Shown here piece by piece: positions 8,790-15,788 of a DNA stretch of 64,000 nt. The position numbers and the translations under genes were made by a program. The notes beneath the pieces are model-generated. The model was not told the origin of the DNA, did not search any database, and saw only the letters and a list, made by a program, of their open reading frames with translations. The DNA is taken from positions 1 to 64,000 of the forward strand of contig NZ_CALUCN010000003.1 in NCBI RefSeq assembly GCF_943914565.1, written 5' to 3'. Source of the stretch: an uncultured Tessaracoccus sp. GTDB taxonomy: Bacteria > Actinomycetota > Actinomycetes > Propionibacteriales > Propionibacteriaceae. Position 1 is the stretch's first letter. Every line of letters begins with the position of its first letter.

Positions 8790-9281
8790 CCACGTCTCCT
8801 ATCCGATCCACGACGATTGCTGGCGCCGATGATGCGCTCTCTACTGTGCTCACTGTCTACTCCGCACCGTTACTCACGCCCATACATGACGGTTGTCCAA
8901 CATCCACCCCAAGGATATCCGTGAGGTCTGACACAACTGGCTACGTCGAAGCAGAACTACCGCAGCGAGGCTTCCTGCGGTTGGTGCTGCAGCTCGGCCT
9001 TGAGTGCTCACGCCTCTTGCAGATCGAGGCTCCGGCCCGTCAGTCCAGGCCCGACGAACACACGTCCCGCGACCACCTGGTGCTGCGTCAACGAGCCGCC
9101 CCGAGGTCGCCCCTCCTCGATCTGCAAGACGCGTGGCAGCTCCATGGGGGGCCACTCGCGGTGGTATGGAGGCTCGTCTGGCACGGACGGCCTGTGAGCT
9201 GCTTCTGGCCGGGGTGATACGGATCTGCGCATCTTGGGGTGTGGACGGGGTAATGGGTCGCGGAGTGGCGGTGGGGTCGCC
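8790..9281. other. intergenic region with possible gene remnant
   Basis: About 490 bases lie between the divergent cargo gene and the erm leader. They should hold the cargo gene's promoter. A minus-strand frame at 9008-9232 reads a 74-residue, protein-like sequence (including LPRVLQIEEGRPRGGS) without a convincing ribosome-binding site. It could be a small gene or the leftover end of a decayed one. I see nothing else. Confidence 0.35.
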
Positions 9282-9287
9282 TACGCT
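9282..9287 (+). promoter_or_regulatory. probable -10 box of the erm operon
   Basis: TACGCT fits the actinobacterial TAnnnT consensus. It ends seven bases before the ATG of the leader peptide, so transcription would begin at or next to that ATG. No clear -35 hexamer is visible. Confidence 0.55.
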
Positions 9288-9294
9288 GGTGGGC

Positions 9295-9339
9295 ATGTTG
9301 TTCTACGGCACTGCTTCGCTGCGTCTGCGCAGCCGCTAA
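9295..9339 (+). CDS. Erm leader peptide (macrolide-sensing attenuator)
   Basis: A 14-codon ORF, MLFYGTASLRLRSR, ends about 100 bases upstream of erm. Its R-L-R motif is the arginine/lysine-X-arginine/lysine arrest signal known from ErmD-type leaders, at which macrolide-bound ribosomes stall. Stalling here would change folding of the following RNA and expose the erm start. Placement just after a -10 box means the leader would be translated from a nearly leaderless transcript. Confidence 0.75.
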   Translation: MLFYGTASLRLRSR

Positions 9340-9360
9340 CGGCGGCGAGCACCCTCCACA

Positions 9361-9437
9361 GGTTGTTGCTCCCGCCCCCGGCGATCACGGCCGGGCGGCT
9401 CTTCAGCGTGCCCGGCTCCGCAACAACCACGGAGCAA
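9361..9437 (+). promoter_or_regulatory. erm translation attenuator
   Basis: GGTTGTTGC (9361-9369) is perfectly complementary to GCAACAACC (9420-9428). The overlapping TTGCTCC (9365-9371) is complementary to GGAGCAA (9431-9437), which contains the erm Shine-Dalgarno. These are mutually exclusive pairings, one of which hides the ribosome-binding site. A GC-rich internal hairpin (CCGGC/GCCGG, around 9378-9395) and GCCGC/GGCGG at the end of the leader ORF complete the usual set of alternative stems. Such layouts switch on Erm when a ribosome stalls on the leader. Confidence 0.65.
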
Positions 9438-9440
9438 ACA

Positions 9441-10259
9441 GTGCCTACCTATCGAGGTGGCCGTCATGAGCACGGCCAGAACTTCCTGACTGACCCATCC
9501 ACCATTGCCACGATCACACGGCTCGTGGCTGCCACCGAGGGGCCGATCATCGAGATCGGCTCCGGTGACGGAGCACTCACCACCCCGCTAGCCCGGCTTG
9601 GGCGACCGGTGACAGCCGTCGAGATCGACACCCGACTCGCCCGACGCTTGACCCAACGACTCCCACCGCACGTGGAGGTTGTCGCCGACGACTTCCTGAC
9701 CTACCGGCTTCCCACGTCTGCGCATGTGCTCGTCGGCAACCTGCCATTTCACCAGACCACAGCCATACTGCGACGCATCCTGCACGCACCCGCATGGACC
9801 GATGCAATCGTGCTCGTGCAATGGGAAGTCGCGCGGCGCAGAGCAGGAGTTGGCGGTGCCACGATGATGACCGCACAATGGGCGCCCTGGTTCACCTTCA
9901 CGCTGCACAGTCGTGTTCCAGCCCGCGCGTTCACCCCACGTCCGGGAGTCGACGGCGGAATCCTCACCCTTCACCGCCGCGAACACCCGCTGGTGCCCCC
10001 GGCACGGCGGCGCCAGTTCCACGCCTTGGTCCACCGCGTCTACACCGGTCCCGGCCGCGGGCTCGCCCAGATCCTCGCACGCACCACCGCACTCGGCTCA
10101 CCACAGGCGGCACAGGCATGGTTGAGGGGCCACGGTATGACCGCTGCCGGACTGCCGAAGGACCTGCCCGTCGAGGCATGGGTGGACTTGTTCAAGACCA
10201 CGGGCTCCTCGCCACCGTCCCGCCGCACGCAGTCGTCCTCAGGAAGGCGGCGGCGATGA
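9441..10259 (+). CDS. erm: Erm-family 23S rRNA adenine N6-methyltransferase (MLS resistance)
   Basis: Erm enzymes methylate adenine 2058 of 23S rRNA (E. coli numbering) and block macrolide, lincosamide and streptogramin B binding. The start GTG follows GGAG at a normal distance. GRHEHGQNFL at residues 7-16 is the Erm signature. EIGSGDG (38-44) is the SAM-binding motif, and NLPFH (100-104) the catalytic N-[LI]-P-F motif. The segments HAPAWTDAIVL and QWEVARRRAGVGG, the SRVP stretch and the VDGGIL segment resemble the ErmX group of actinobacteria. The 272 residues end in a basic tail as in that group. It overlaps the next gene by ATGA. The host paralogue rsmA lies elsewhere in this window. Confidence 0.93.
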   Translation: MPTYRGGRHEHGQNFLTDPSTIATITRLVAATEGPIIEIGSGDGALTTPLARLGRPVTAVEIDTRLARRLTQRLPPHVEVVADDFLTYRLPTSAHVLVGNLPFHQTTAILRRILHAPAWTDAIVLVQWEVARRRAGVGGATMMTAQWAPWFTFTLHSRVPARAFTPRPGVDGGILTLHRREHPLVPPARRRQFHALVHRVYTGPGRGLAQILARTTALGSPQAAQAWLRGHGMTAAGLPKDLPVEAWVDLFKTTGSSPPSRRTQSSSGRRRR

Positions 10260-10693
10260 GCATCGACCCCTCGTGGCGAGTCTGCCCTGACGAGACCACC
10301 CCCAGCCATGCGTGCCCGACCGAGACAGCCGCACACCATGCAGCACGGCTCCTCGCTCAAGACCCCGGACGGGATTGGCGACTTCGTGACCTTGCCGACC
10401 TCGTGCACCTGTCCACGTCACAACTGGGCAGGGCCTTCAGCCAAAGCTTCGGGATGCCGCCCATCCAGTACCTGGCTCACGTTCGAGCCCACAGACTGGC
10501 CGAGCTCCTGGTCGAAACCGACCTTCCGATCGGTGTCGCCATGACACGGGTCGGGTGGCGCAGCCGCGGCCACGCCGCACGACAGTTCACCGCCATCATC
10601 GGGGTCAGTCCATCCGCGTACCGACTCACCGCGACCCAACGAGCAAGCCTGAAATGCCCGTGCTGTGGACAGCGAAGCGAGCTGCCCCGATGA
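10256..10693 (+). CDS. small AraC-type HTH protein with CxxC tail (first of a tandem pair)
   Basis: This 145-residue protein consists almost wholly of an AraC-type double helix-turn-helix (about residues 35-125: LADLVHLSTSQLGRAFSQ, then VAMTRVGWRSRGHAARQF and a GVSPSAYR end). There is no ligand domain, as in MarA/SoxS. After the HTH comes a short tail with CPCCGQ, a possible metal or redox site. The start overlaps the erm stop (ATGA), so it is co-translated with erm. It probably regulates transcription of the resistance operon or of the element. An accessory DNA-binding role in recombination is also conceivable. Confidence 0.8.
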   Translation: MSIDPSWRVCPDETTPSHACPTETAAHHAARLLAQDPGRDWRLRDLADLVHLSTSQLGRAFSQSFGMPPIQYLAHVRAHRLAELLVETDLPIGVAMTRVGWRSRGHAARQFTAIIGVSPSAYRLTATQRASLKCPCCGQRSELPR

Positions 10694-11163
10694 CGGCCAC
10701 AGAGCGCTCTGGCCTCGGCCCTGCCAGGACAGAGATCCGTGACACGGTCATTCGGATGCGGGCCGATCTCGCTCACCGGTGGACCTTGGCCGAACTCGCA
10801 CAGGATGCACACCTGTCGCGGTCACGGCTCGGGGGCCTGTTCGTGGAGCAGTTCGGCGTCCCGCCGATCATGCTGCTGGCTCGGTTGCGGGTCCGGGAGA
10901 TGGCACGGCTGTTGCGGGAGTCGGATATGACGGTCGATCAGATCGGGGTCCGGGTGGGGTGGAGGAATCGAGGCCATGCGGCGGAGCAGTTCGCCAAGAC
11001 CATGGGCGTCACCCCAACCGCGTATCGGACCGAATACCGGCAGCAGACCCGACAGACAGCAGACGACCTGACCGGTTGCTTGTGGTGCGGACAACCCCTT
11101 CCCGCCACCGACGATGACCGGAAAACGCGCAGATCAGACGGTGATCCGCTCATCCATGGCTGA
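10690..11163 (+). CDS. small AraC-type HTH protein with CxxC tail (second of a tandem pair)
   Basis: This is a 157-residue paralogue of the preceding protein and again overlaps it by ATGA. The AraC double HTH spans about residues 30-120 (LAELAQDAHLSRSRLGGLF, then VGWRNRGHAAEQF and a GVTPTAYR end). The tail carries CLWCGQ, matching the CPCCGQ of its neighbour as C-x-x-C-G-Q. Both lack a sensor domain. Conservation of fold and tail in a tandem pair downstream of erm suggests a shared function, perhaps as a heterodimer. What signal they respond to is not evident. Confidence 0.8.
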   Translation: MTATERSGLGPARTEIRDTVIRMRADLAHRWTLAELAQDAHLSRSRLGGLFVEQFGVPPIMLLARLRVREMARLLRESDMTVDQIGVRVGWRNRGHAAEQFAKTMGVTPTAYRTEYRQQTRQTADDLTGCLWCGQPLPATDDDRKTRRSDGDPLIHG

Positions 11164-11481
11164 ACTGCTGGACTCCCGCCACTGTCGCGCGGTAGTAGTC
11201 GTGGAAGTCACCGCCACGATGCTCGATCTGGGGCGCGGTGCGCACCTGGCTGGTGAGCCTCCATTGGGCTCAACTGTTACGCGAGGCGCCGTGGCGCGGC
11301 TCGGATTATGCGTCATCGGGTGGGGTTGGACGGCTGGGGAAATTTTCCCCCGCCGTGAACCACCCCACCCGGCACCGCCCTGCCCGGCTCAAGTGGAAGC
11401 GACGGTGCCGGACATTTTCCGGAACCGTCAGCACCCCGACCGTCCCCGTGGGTACTGGGGTGGGGTGTCCACCTGTGGGGC
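11164..11481. other. intergenic region with dyad symmetries before recombinase 2
   Basis: I see no convincing gene in these 318 bases. A dyad at 11331-11355 pairs GGGGAAA (11336-11342) with TTTCCCC (11344-11350) inside CGGC/GCCG. Further downstream, GGCACCG near 11371 is complementary to CGGTGCC near 11403, and CCGG repeats around ACATTTT. The region could hold the recombinase promoter, a control site or part of the element's attachment site. Confidence 0.45.
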
Positions 11482-11697
11482 ATGAGGTATGCACGCACCA
11501 CACCCACCGGGCGCCGATTGATCGCCGAACCCGTGCCCCGGGGCGAGCCGGACATGGACCGGATGGTCGCGCTGGTGCTGCACCTGGCCGATTGTCTCCA
11601 CGCCCAGACCCCGCAGCCCGAACCCGATGCAAGCTCGACAACGAGAGAAGATGCCCATGACCACCCCCGACACACAGGCACCAACGATCACGGGTGA
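11482..11697 (+). CDS. small hypothetical protein overlapping recombinase 2
   Basis: This 71-residue ORF starts at an ATG preceded by GGGG. Residues 25-45 (DMDRMVALVLHLADCLHA) look like an amphipathic helix; the rest is polar. It occupies the same position as the small basic ORF ahead of recombinase 1, but the sequences do not match. Its 3' end overlaps the recombinase start by about 40 bases in another frame. I assign no function. Confidence 0.35.
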   Translation: MRYARTTPTGRRLIAEPVPRGEPDMDRMVALVLHLADCLHAQTPQPEPDASSTTREDAHDHPRHTGTNDHG

Positions 11698-13324
11698 GGG
11701 GCGGGTGACGGCGGTGACCTACCAGCGGGTCTCCACCAAGGAACAAGCCACCGCCGGCGGCCGAGACGAGGGATTTTCCATCCCGGCCCAGCGGGAGGCG
11801 AACCGCCGCAAAGCCGATGCCCTCGGTGCCGACGTTGTTGCCGAGTTCGTCGACGCCGGGGAATCCGCCCGGTCGGCGAAGCGACCCGAACTGCAACGGA
11901 TGTTGGACTACATCGCGACCCATCAGGTCACGTATTGCATCGTGCACAAGGTCGACCGGCTGGCCCGGAACCGGCTCGATGACGTCGACATCCACCGCCA
12001 CCTCATCGACGCCGGCGTCCAGTTGGTCTCCGCCACGGAGAACATCGATGACACCCCGTCTGGGATGCTGCTGCACGGCATCATGTCCTCGATTGCGGAG
12101 TTCTACTCCCGCAACCTCGCCGCCGAAGTCACCAAAGGCATGACCCAGAAAGTCGCCAACGGCGGCACTCCAAGCAGGGCACCGATCGGCTATCGCAACA
12201 TCCGGTGCAAGGATGAGCAGGGCCGGGAGTACCGCACCGTCGAGATCGACCCCGACCGAGCACCCCTCATCCGCTGGGTCTTCGACACCTACGCCAAAGG
12301 CGAGCACACCGTCCCCGACTTGCTCGCCGAAGCCACCACCCGCGGATTGACCACCGTCGCGACGCCGAAGCGGTCATCGGGGCCCGTGGGGCGGTCCACG
12401 TTCTTCAAACTCTTGCGCAACCCGTACTACATCGGGCAGGTCCGCTACCAAGGCGCCCTCCATCCCGGCGCCCACGAACCCATCGTCGATGCAGAGACGT
12501 GGCAGCAGGTCCAGACCCTCCTGGATACCCGTGCCACCGCTGGGGAACGCCGCCGCAAACACGACCACTACCTCAAAGGCACCCTGTACTGCGGCACCTG
12601 CATGTCGCGGTTGCAGCTCGACTACGCGCGCAACAAACAAGGCATCCGCTACGCCTACTACATCTGCACCGGTCGAGCCACCAAACGCACGGCGTGTACG
12701 CGGAAGGCCGTGCCCGTCGGCGTCGCCGAGCAACTCGTCACTGACTGCTACCAACAGATCGCAATCACGGAGCAGACGTACCAGCAACTCGCGCAGCGAG
12801 TCGAGGCGGCCTTCGATGAGCGTCTGGCTGAGCGGTCGCAGGCCATCGACGACCTCACCACCACCAAGAGGCGGCTCGAAGCCGAAGCGGACAAGCTCCT
12901 CGAAGCCCACTTCGCCGACGCCATCGACCTCGACACCCTGAAACGCCACCAAGACCGCATCCGGGTTGCCCTGAACGACGTCACCCGGCGGCTGGAAGCG
13001 GAACGGCGTGATCACGAAGGCCCCCGGAAGCACCTCGCCACCGCACTGCGCCTGCTGGCTGACTGCGGCCACATGTACGCACTCACCGATAACCACGGCA
13101 AACGACTCGCCAACCAAGCCTTCTACCACCGCATCGAGATCACCGAAGACGAAAAAGCGGCGATCCAGCTCAACGAGCCGTTCGCCGCCCTCGCACCCAA
13201 CGATGTCAGGTGTTCTAGTACGTCTGATCTGGTGGAGCTAAGGGGATTCGAACCCCTGACCTTCTCATTGCGAACGAGACGCGCTACCAACTGCGCCATA
13301 GCCCCAGGCAGGGAATTACCATAG
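11657..13324 (+). CDS. large serine recombinase (site-specific integrase) 2
   Basis: The 555-residue recombinase is related to recombinase 1. TYQRVSTKEQA at residues 21-31 holds the catalytic serine (about 26). KVDRLARN and GIMSSIAEFYSRN follow, then the recombinase domain, a zinc ribbon (YCGTCMS, ICTGR, ACTR) and a coiled-coil stretch (400-470). The ATG at 11657 is chosen for its spacing from GAGAAG. The last 30 or so residues (VELRGFEPLTFSLRTRR onward) are an antisense reading of the tRNA-Ala gene. This is the pattern seen when such integrases sit at the attachment site in a tRNA. There is no HTH tail, unlike recombinase 1. Confidence 0.93.
   Translation: MTTPDTQAPTITGEGRVTAVTYQRVSTKEQATAGGRDEGFSIPAQREANRRKADALGADVVAEFVDAGESARSAKRPELQRMLDYIATHQVTYCIVHKVDRLARNRLDDVDIHRHLIDAGVQLVSATENIDDTPSGMLLHGIMSSIAEFYSRNLAAEVTKGMTQKVANGGTPSRAPIGYRNIRCKDEQGREYRTVEIDPDRAPLIRWVFDTYAKGEHTVPDLLAEATTRGLTTVATPKRSSGPVGRSTFFKLLRNPYYIGQVRYQGALHPGAHEPIVDAETWQQVQTLLDTRATAGERRRKHDHYLKGTLYCGTCMSRLQLDYARNKQGIRYAYYICTGRATKRTACTRKAVPVGVAEQLVTDCYQQIAITEQTYQQLAQRVEAAFDERLAERSQAIDDLTTTKRRLEAEADKLLEAHFADAIDLDTLKRHQDRIRVALNDVTRRLEAERRDHEGPRKHLATALRLLADCGHMYALTDNHGKRLANQAFYHRIEITEDEKAAIQLNEPFAALAPNDVRCSSTSDLVELRGFEPLTFSLRTRRATNCAIAPGRELP
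13230..13305 (-). tRNA. tRNA-Ala (CGC), integration target
   Basis: On the minus strand the sequence begins GGGGCTA, pairing with TAGCTCC, followed by a discriminator A and an encoded CCA. The anticodon stem TCTCG/TGAGA closes the loop TTCGCAA, giving anticodon CGC (reads GCG, alanine). The T-arm is AGGGG TTCGAAT CCCCT. All arms fold normally, so the tRNA should be functional despite the insertion next to its 3' end. It marks the right boundary of the mobile region. Confidence 0.95.
13235..13242. other. candidate attachment-site core GAGCTAAG (right copy, in tRNA-Ala)
   Basis: This is the second copy of the octamer at 6899-6906. It covers the 3' acceptor strand of the tRNA-Ala gene. Insertion here leaves the tRNA intact because the element supplies or preserves the acceptor end. 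Confidence 0.4.
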
Positions 13325-13385
13325 CACCACGCGTGCGAGGATGAAAAACCGGGCGGGACCACCGTCGGATGGGCATACTGGCGGC

Positions 13386-13751
13386 ATGACTGCGAACCTC
13401 GATCCGTACCGCATCGACCACGACTGGCTCTGGGGCCGTGACGAGCCCGACGGGGTGGCGGTGCTGCGCTGCGTCGTCACTGACGAGGACCCGGGCCGCG
13501 CTGCGGAGGCGGTGGCGGCGTTCCTCGAGTCGCTGCCGGCGGACGAGCACGGCATGCGGGGGCGGGGTGGCTGGGCCGCGGTGCCCGTCGAGGGGGAGAA
13601 CGCCGTCGACCTCGTCTCCGGTGGTGAGGACGTCGCCGACGGGATCGAGTGGGCCGCGGAGGAGGCGCACGCGTTCTTCAGTCGCTTCGGCGTCGGTGGA
13701 CTCGAGTGGGTGCAGGGGCCCGAGGGCTCCGACGGCGGGTCGGCCCGCTGA
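13386..13751 (+). CDS. small acidic hypothetical protein
   Basis: This 121-residue soluble protein is the first chromosomal gene right of the island. CATACT ends six bases before the ATG, so the transcript is probably leaderless. This favours ATG 13386 over the upstream in-frame ATG. The composition is acidic with several tryptophans (DHDWLWGRDEPDG, then RGGWAAVPVEGE). No family was recognised. It converges on sdaA across a terminator-like hairpin. Confidence 0.65.
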   Translation: MTANLDPYRIDHDWLWGRDEPDGVAVLRCVVTDEDPGRAAEAVAAFLESLPADEHGMRGRGGWAAVPVEGENAVDLVSGGEDVADGIEWAAEEAHAFFSRFGVGGLEWVQGPEGSDGGSAR

Positions 13752-13759
13752 GACGCGTG

Positions 13760-13783
13760 TGGCCCGGGCGCTGCCGGGCCACC
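13760..13783. terminator. hairpin between convergent genes
   Basis: GTGGCCCGG (13760-13768) pairs perfectly with CCGGGCCAC (13775-13783). It lies between the convergent ends of the hypothetical gene and sdaA and has no U-tract on either side. It may serve as a bidirectional terminator. Confidence 0.6.
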
Positions 13784-13808
13784 GTCGGCGCCGAGAGGCC
13801 AGCGACGC

Positions 13809-15227
13809 TCAGCACTCGATGACGTTGACGGCGAGGCCGCCCTCGGAGGTCTCCTTGTACTTGCTGAGCATGTCCTTGCCGGTGTCGCGCATGGTCTTGA
13901 TGGCGGTGTCGAGCGGCACGTGGTGACGGCCGTCGCTCCACAGCGCCATGCGGGCGCCGTTGATGGCCTTGACCGCGGCGATCGCGTTGCGCTCGATGCA
14001 GGGTATCTGCACGAGCCCCGCCACCGGGTCGCACGTGAGGCCGAGCGAGTGCTCCATGGCGATCTCGGCGGCGTTCTCCACCTGCAGCGGCGTGCCGCCG
14101 AGCGCCTCGGCGAGCCCGGCCGCGGCCATCGCCGACGCGGAGCCGACCTCGCCCTGGCAGCCCACCTCGGCGCCGGCGATCGAGGCGTTGGCCTTGATGA
14201 TCGCGCCGATCGAGGCGGCCGTGAGCAGGAAGCGGTGCACGCCGTCGTAGCTGGCGCCGGGCACGAAACGTTCGTAGTAACGCAGCACCGCGGGGATCAC
14301 GCCGGCCGCCCCGTTGGTGGGAGCGGTGACGACGCGCTGGCCCGAGGCGTTCTGCTCGTTGACGGCGAGCGCGTAGAGGTTCACCCAGTCGATGCCGGCG
14401 AGGGGGTCGTTGGACGACTGCCAGCTCGGGCCGCACTCCCCGTCGCGGGCGGCGAGCTGCTCGCGCAGGCGGCGCGCCCGTCGGGGGACGTTGAGGCCGC
14501 CGGGGAGGATGCCGGTGGCGGCGATGCCGGCCTCGATGCACTCGTTCATGGTGTCGTGGACGAGGTCGAGGTACGCGTCGAGCTCGTCGCCGCCGCCGTC
14601 GTTGGCGCGCGCGATCTCGGAGATCGACATGCCCTCCGCCTCGCAGATCCGCAGCAGCGAGCCGGCGTTGTGGAACGGGTACGGCTCCTGCCGGGCGTCG
14701 TCGGGTTGTGTGTCGAGGCTCACGACGTGTCCCTGGTCGAGCTGTTCGCTCACGAACCCGCCGCCGATCGAGTAGTACGTGCCGTGCGCGAGCTCCTCGC
14801 CCGCGTCGTCGAAGGCCGCGAAGACGAGGCCGTTGACGTGGTACGGCAGGAGGGTGCGGGGCTCGAACTGGACGTCGCGGTCGAGGTCGAAGGCAACCTC
14901 GCGGCCGCACACTTCGATCGCGCCACGCTCCTCGGTGATGCGCAGGCAGTCGGCCACCACCTCCGCGGGCACGGTCTGCGGGGCGTAGCCCTGGAAGCCG
15001 AGCAGCACCGCGCGGTCGGTCATGTGGCCGCGTCCGGTGGCACCGAGGCTGCCGCACAATCGTGCCGTGATGCGGGCGACGGGGAGGCCGTCGAGGCGGT
15101 CTGCGAACAACGCCGCCGCCCGCATCGGCCCGACCGTGTGGGACGACGAGGGGCCGATGCCGATCTTGAACATGTCAGCCACGCGTGTGGCCGAGGACAA
15201 CTGCACGCCGGTGGTCACGAGGACCAC
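13809..15227 (-). CDS. sdaA: L-serine ammonia-lyase (iron-sulfur, single chain)
   Basis: The enzyme deaminates L-serine to pyruvate and ammonia with a 4Fe-4S cluster. The N-terminal beta-domain shows IGPSSSHTVGPMRAA (about residues 20-34). The alpha-domain contains GCQGEVGSASAMAAAGL, then LGLTCDPVAGLVQIPC, which supply three cluster cysteines. The end YKETSEGGLAVNVIEC is typical, with the C-terminal cysteine as probable fourth ligand. At about 472 residues, both domains are fused as in SdaA of E. coli. GTG 15227 was chosen because GGGGAG precedes it by five bases; longer starts would run into the neighbour. The flavin reductase gene ends two bases upstream. Confidence 0.92.
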   Translation of the reverse strand: MVLVTTGVQLSSATRVADMFKIGIGPSSSHTVGPMRAAALFADRLDGLPVARITARLCGSLGATGRGHMTDRAVLLGFQGYAPQTVPAEVVADCLRITEERGAIEVCGREVAFDLDRDVQFEPRTLLPYHVNGLVFAAFDDAGEELAHGTYYSIGGGFVSEQLDQGHVVSLDTQPDDARQEPYPFHNAGSLLRICEAEGMSISEIARANDGGGDELDAYLDLVHDTMNECIEAGIAATGILPGGLNVPRRARRLREQLAARDGECGPSWQSSNDPLAGIDWVNLYALAVNEQNASGQRVVTAPTNGAAGVIPAVLRYYERFVPGASYDGVHRFLLTAASIGAIIKANASIAGAEVGCQGEVGSASAMAAAGLAEALGGTPLQVENAAEIAMEHSLGLTCDPVAGLVQIPCIERNAIAAVKAINGARMALWSDGRHHVPLDTAIKTMRDTGKDMLSKYKETSEGGLAVNVIEC

Positions 15228-15228
15228 A

Positions 15229-15750
15229 CTAACTCCCCGCGCCCGGTCCTGCAGGGGAATCGTCGTGCGGTACCGGGTGGAAGGTCCGGAGGTGGTAGCT
15301 GAGCGCCTGCTTGCCCAGTGGCTCCGCGTCGGCGACACGCGCCAGCACGACGTCGTGGTCGCCCCCGGGGAGCAGCTCCACCTCGTCGCAGCGCAGGAAC
15401 GCCGCGACGTCGGCGAGGCGGGGCACTCCGTCCACGAGCTCCCAGCCGATCCCCGCGAAGCGGTCCACGGGGCTCGCGAACCGCACCGCGACGTCGGCCT
15501 GGTGCGAGGCCAGCACGTTCAGGCCGAGCCGCCCCGCCGTCGCGATCCGATTGCGCATCGCGCCCCGGTGGTCGAGGGCGACGAGCACCATCGGCGGGGT
15601 GAGCGACAGCGACGCGAACGCCGAGACCGTCGTGCCGTACGGGACGCCGTCGATGCTGGTGGTGACGACCGACACCGGCGCCGGGACCCGCGCCATCGCG
15701 TCCCGGAACCGCTGCTCGAGCTGTGTCTCGCGTTCCTGCTGACCTGCCAC
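15229..15750 (-). CDS. flavin reductase-like (RutF/HpaC fold) protein
   Basis: The protein has about 173 residues from GTG 15750. It has the split-barrel FMN-binding pattern: VSVVTTSIDGVPYGTTVSAFASLSLTPP, then MVLVALDHR, LGLNVLASHQ, FAGI and a C-terminal HD.VLARV. These enzymes reduce flavin with NAD(P)H for a partner monooxygenase, or act as flavoproteins on their own. No monooxygenase is adjacent, so the partner is unknown. It is transcribed toward sdaA and the promoter region overlaps that of the divergent FAD oxidoreductase. Residues upstream of the chosen GTG would overlap that promoter. Confidence 0.82.
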   Translation of the reverse strand: MAGQQERETQLEQRFRDAMARVPAPVSVVTTSIDGVPYGTTVSAFASLSLTPPMVLVALDHRGAMRNRIATAGRLGLNVLASHQADVAVRFASPVDRFAGIGWELVDGVPRLADVAAFLRCDEVELLPGGDHDVVLARVADAEPLGKQALSYHLRTFHPVPHDDSPAGPGAGS

Positions 15751-15788
15751 GGGACCCAACCCTAGTTGCGCGCGGGTAGACTGCAAGC

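Noticed and set aside
11114..11485. 123-residue ORF between AraC 2 and recombinase 2
   Set aside because: It overlaps the AraC gene and runs through the dyad region. Composition is not protein-like in its second half and there is no ribosome-binding site.
1..13300. Prophage
   Set aside because: No capsid, portal, terminase or lysis genes are present. The ATPases and coupling protein indicate conjugation.
13360..13371. Recurring word CCACCGTCGG in several intergenic regions
   Set aside because: It occurs at 13360, 13780, 18490 and 23573 but at no fixed distance from promoters or genes. In such GC-rich sequence it may be chance.
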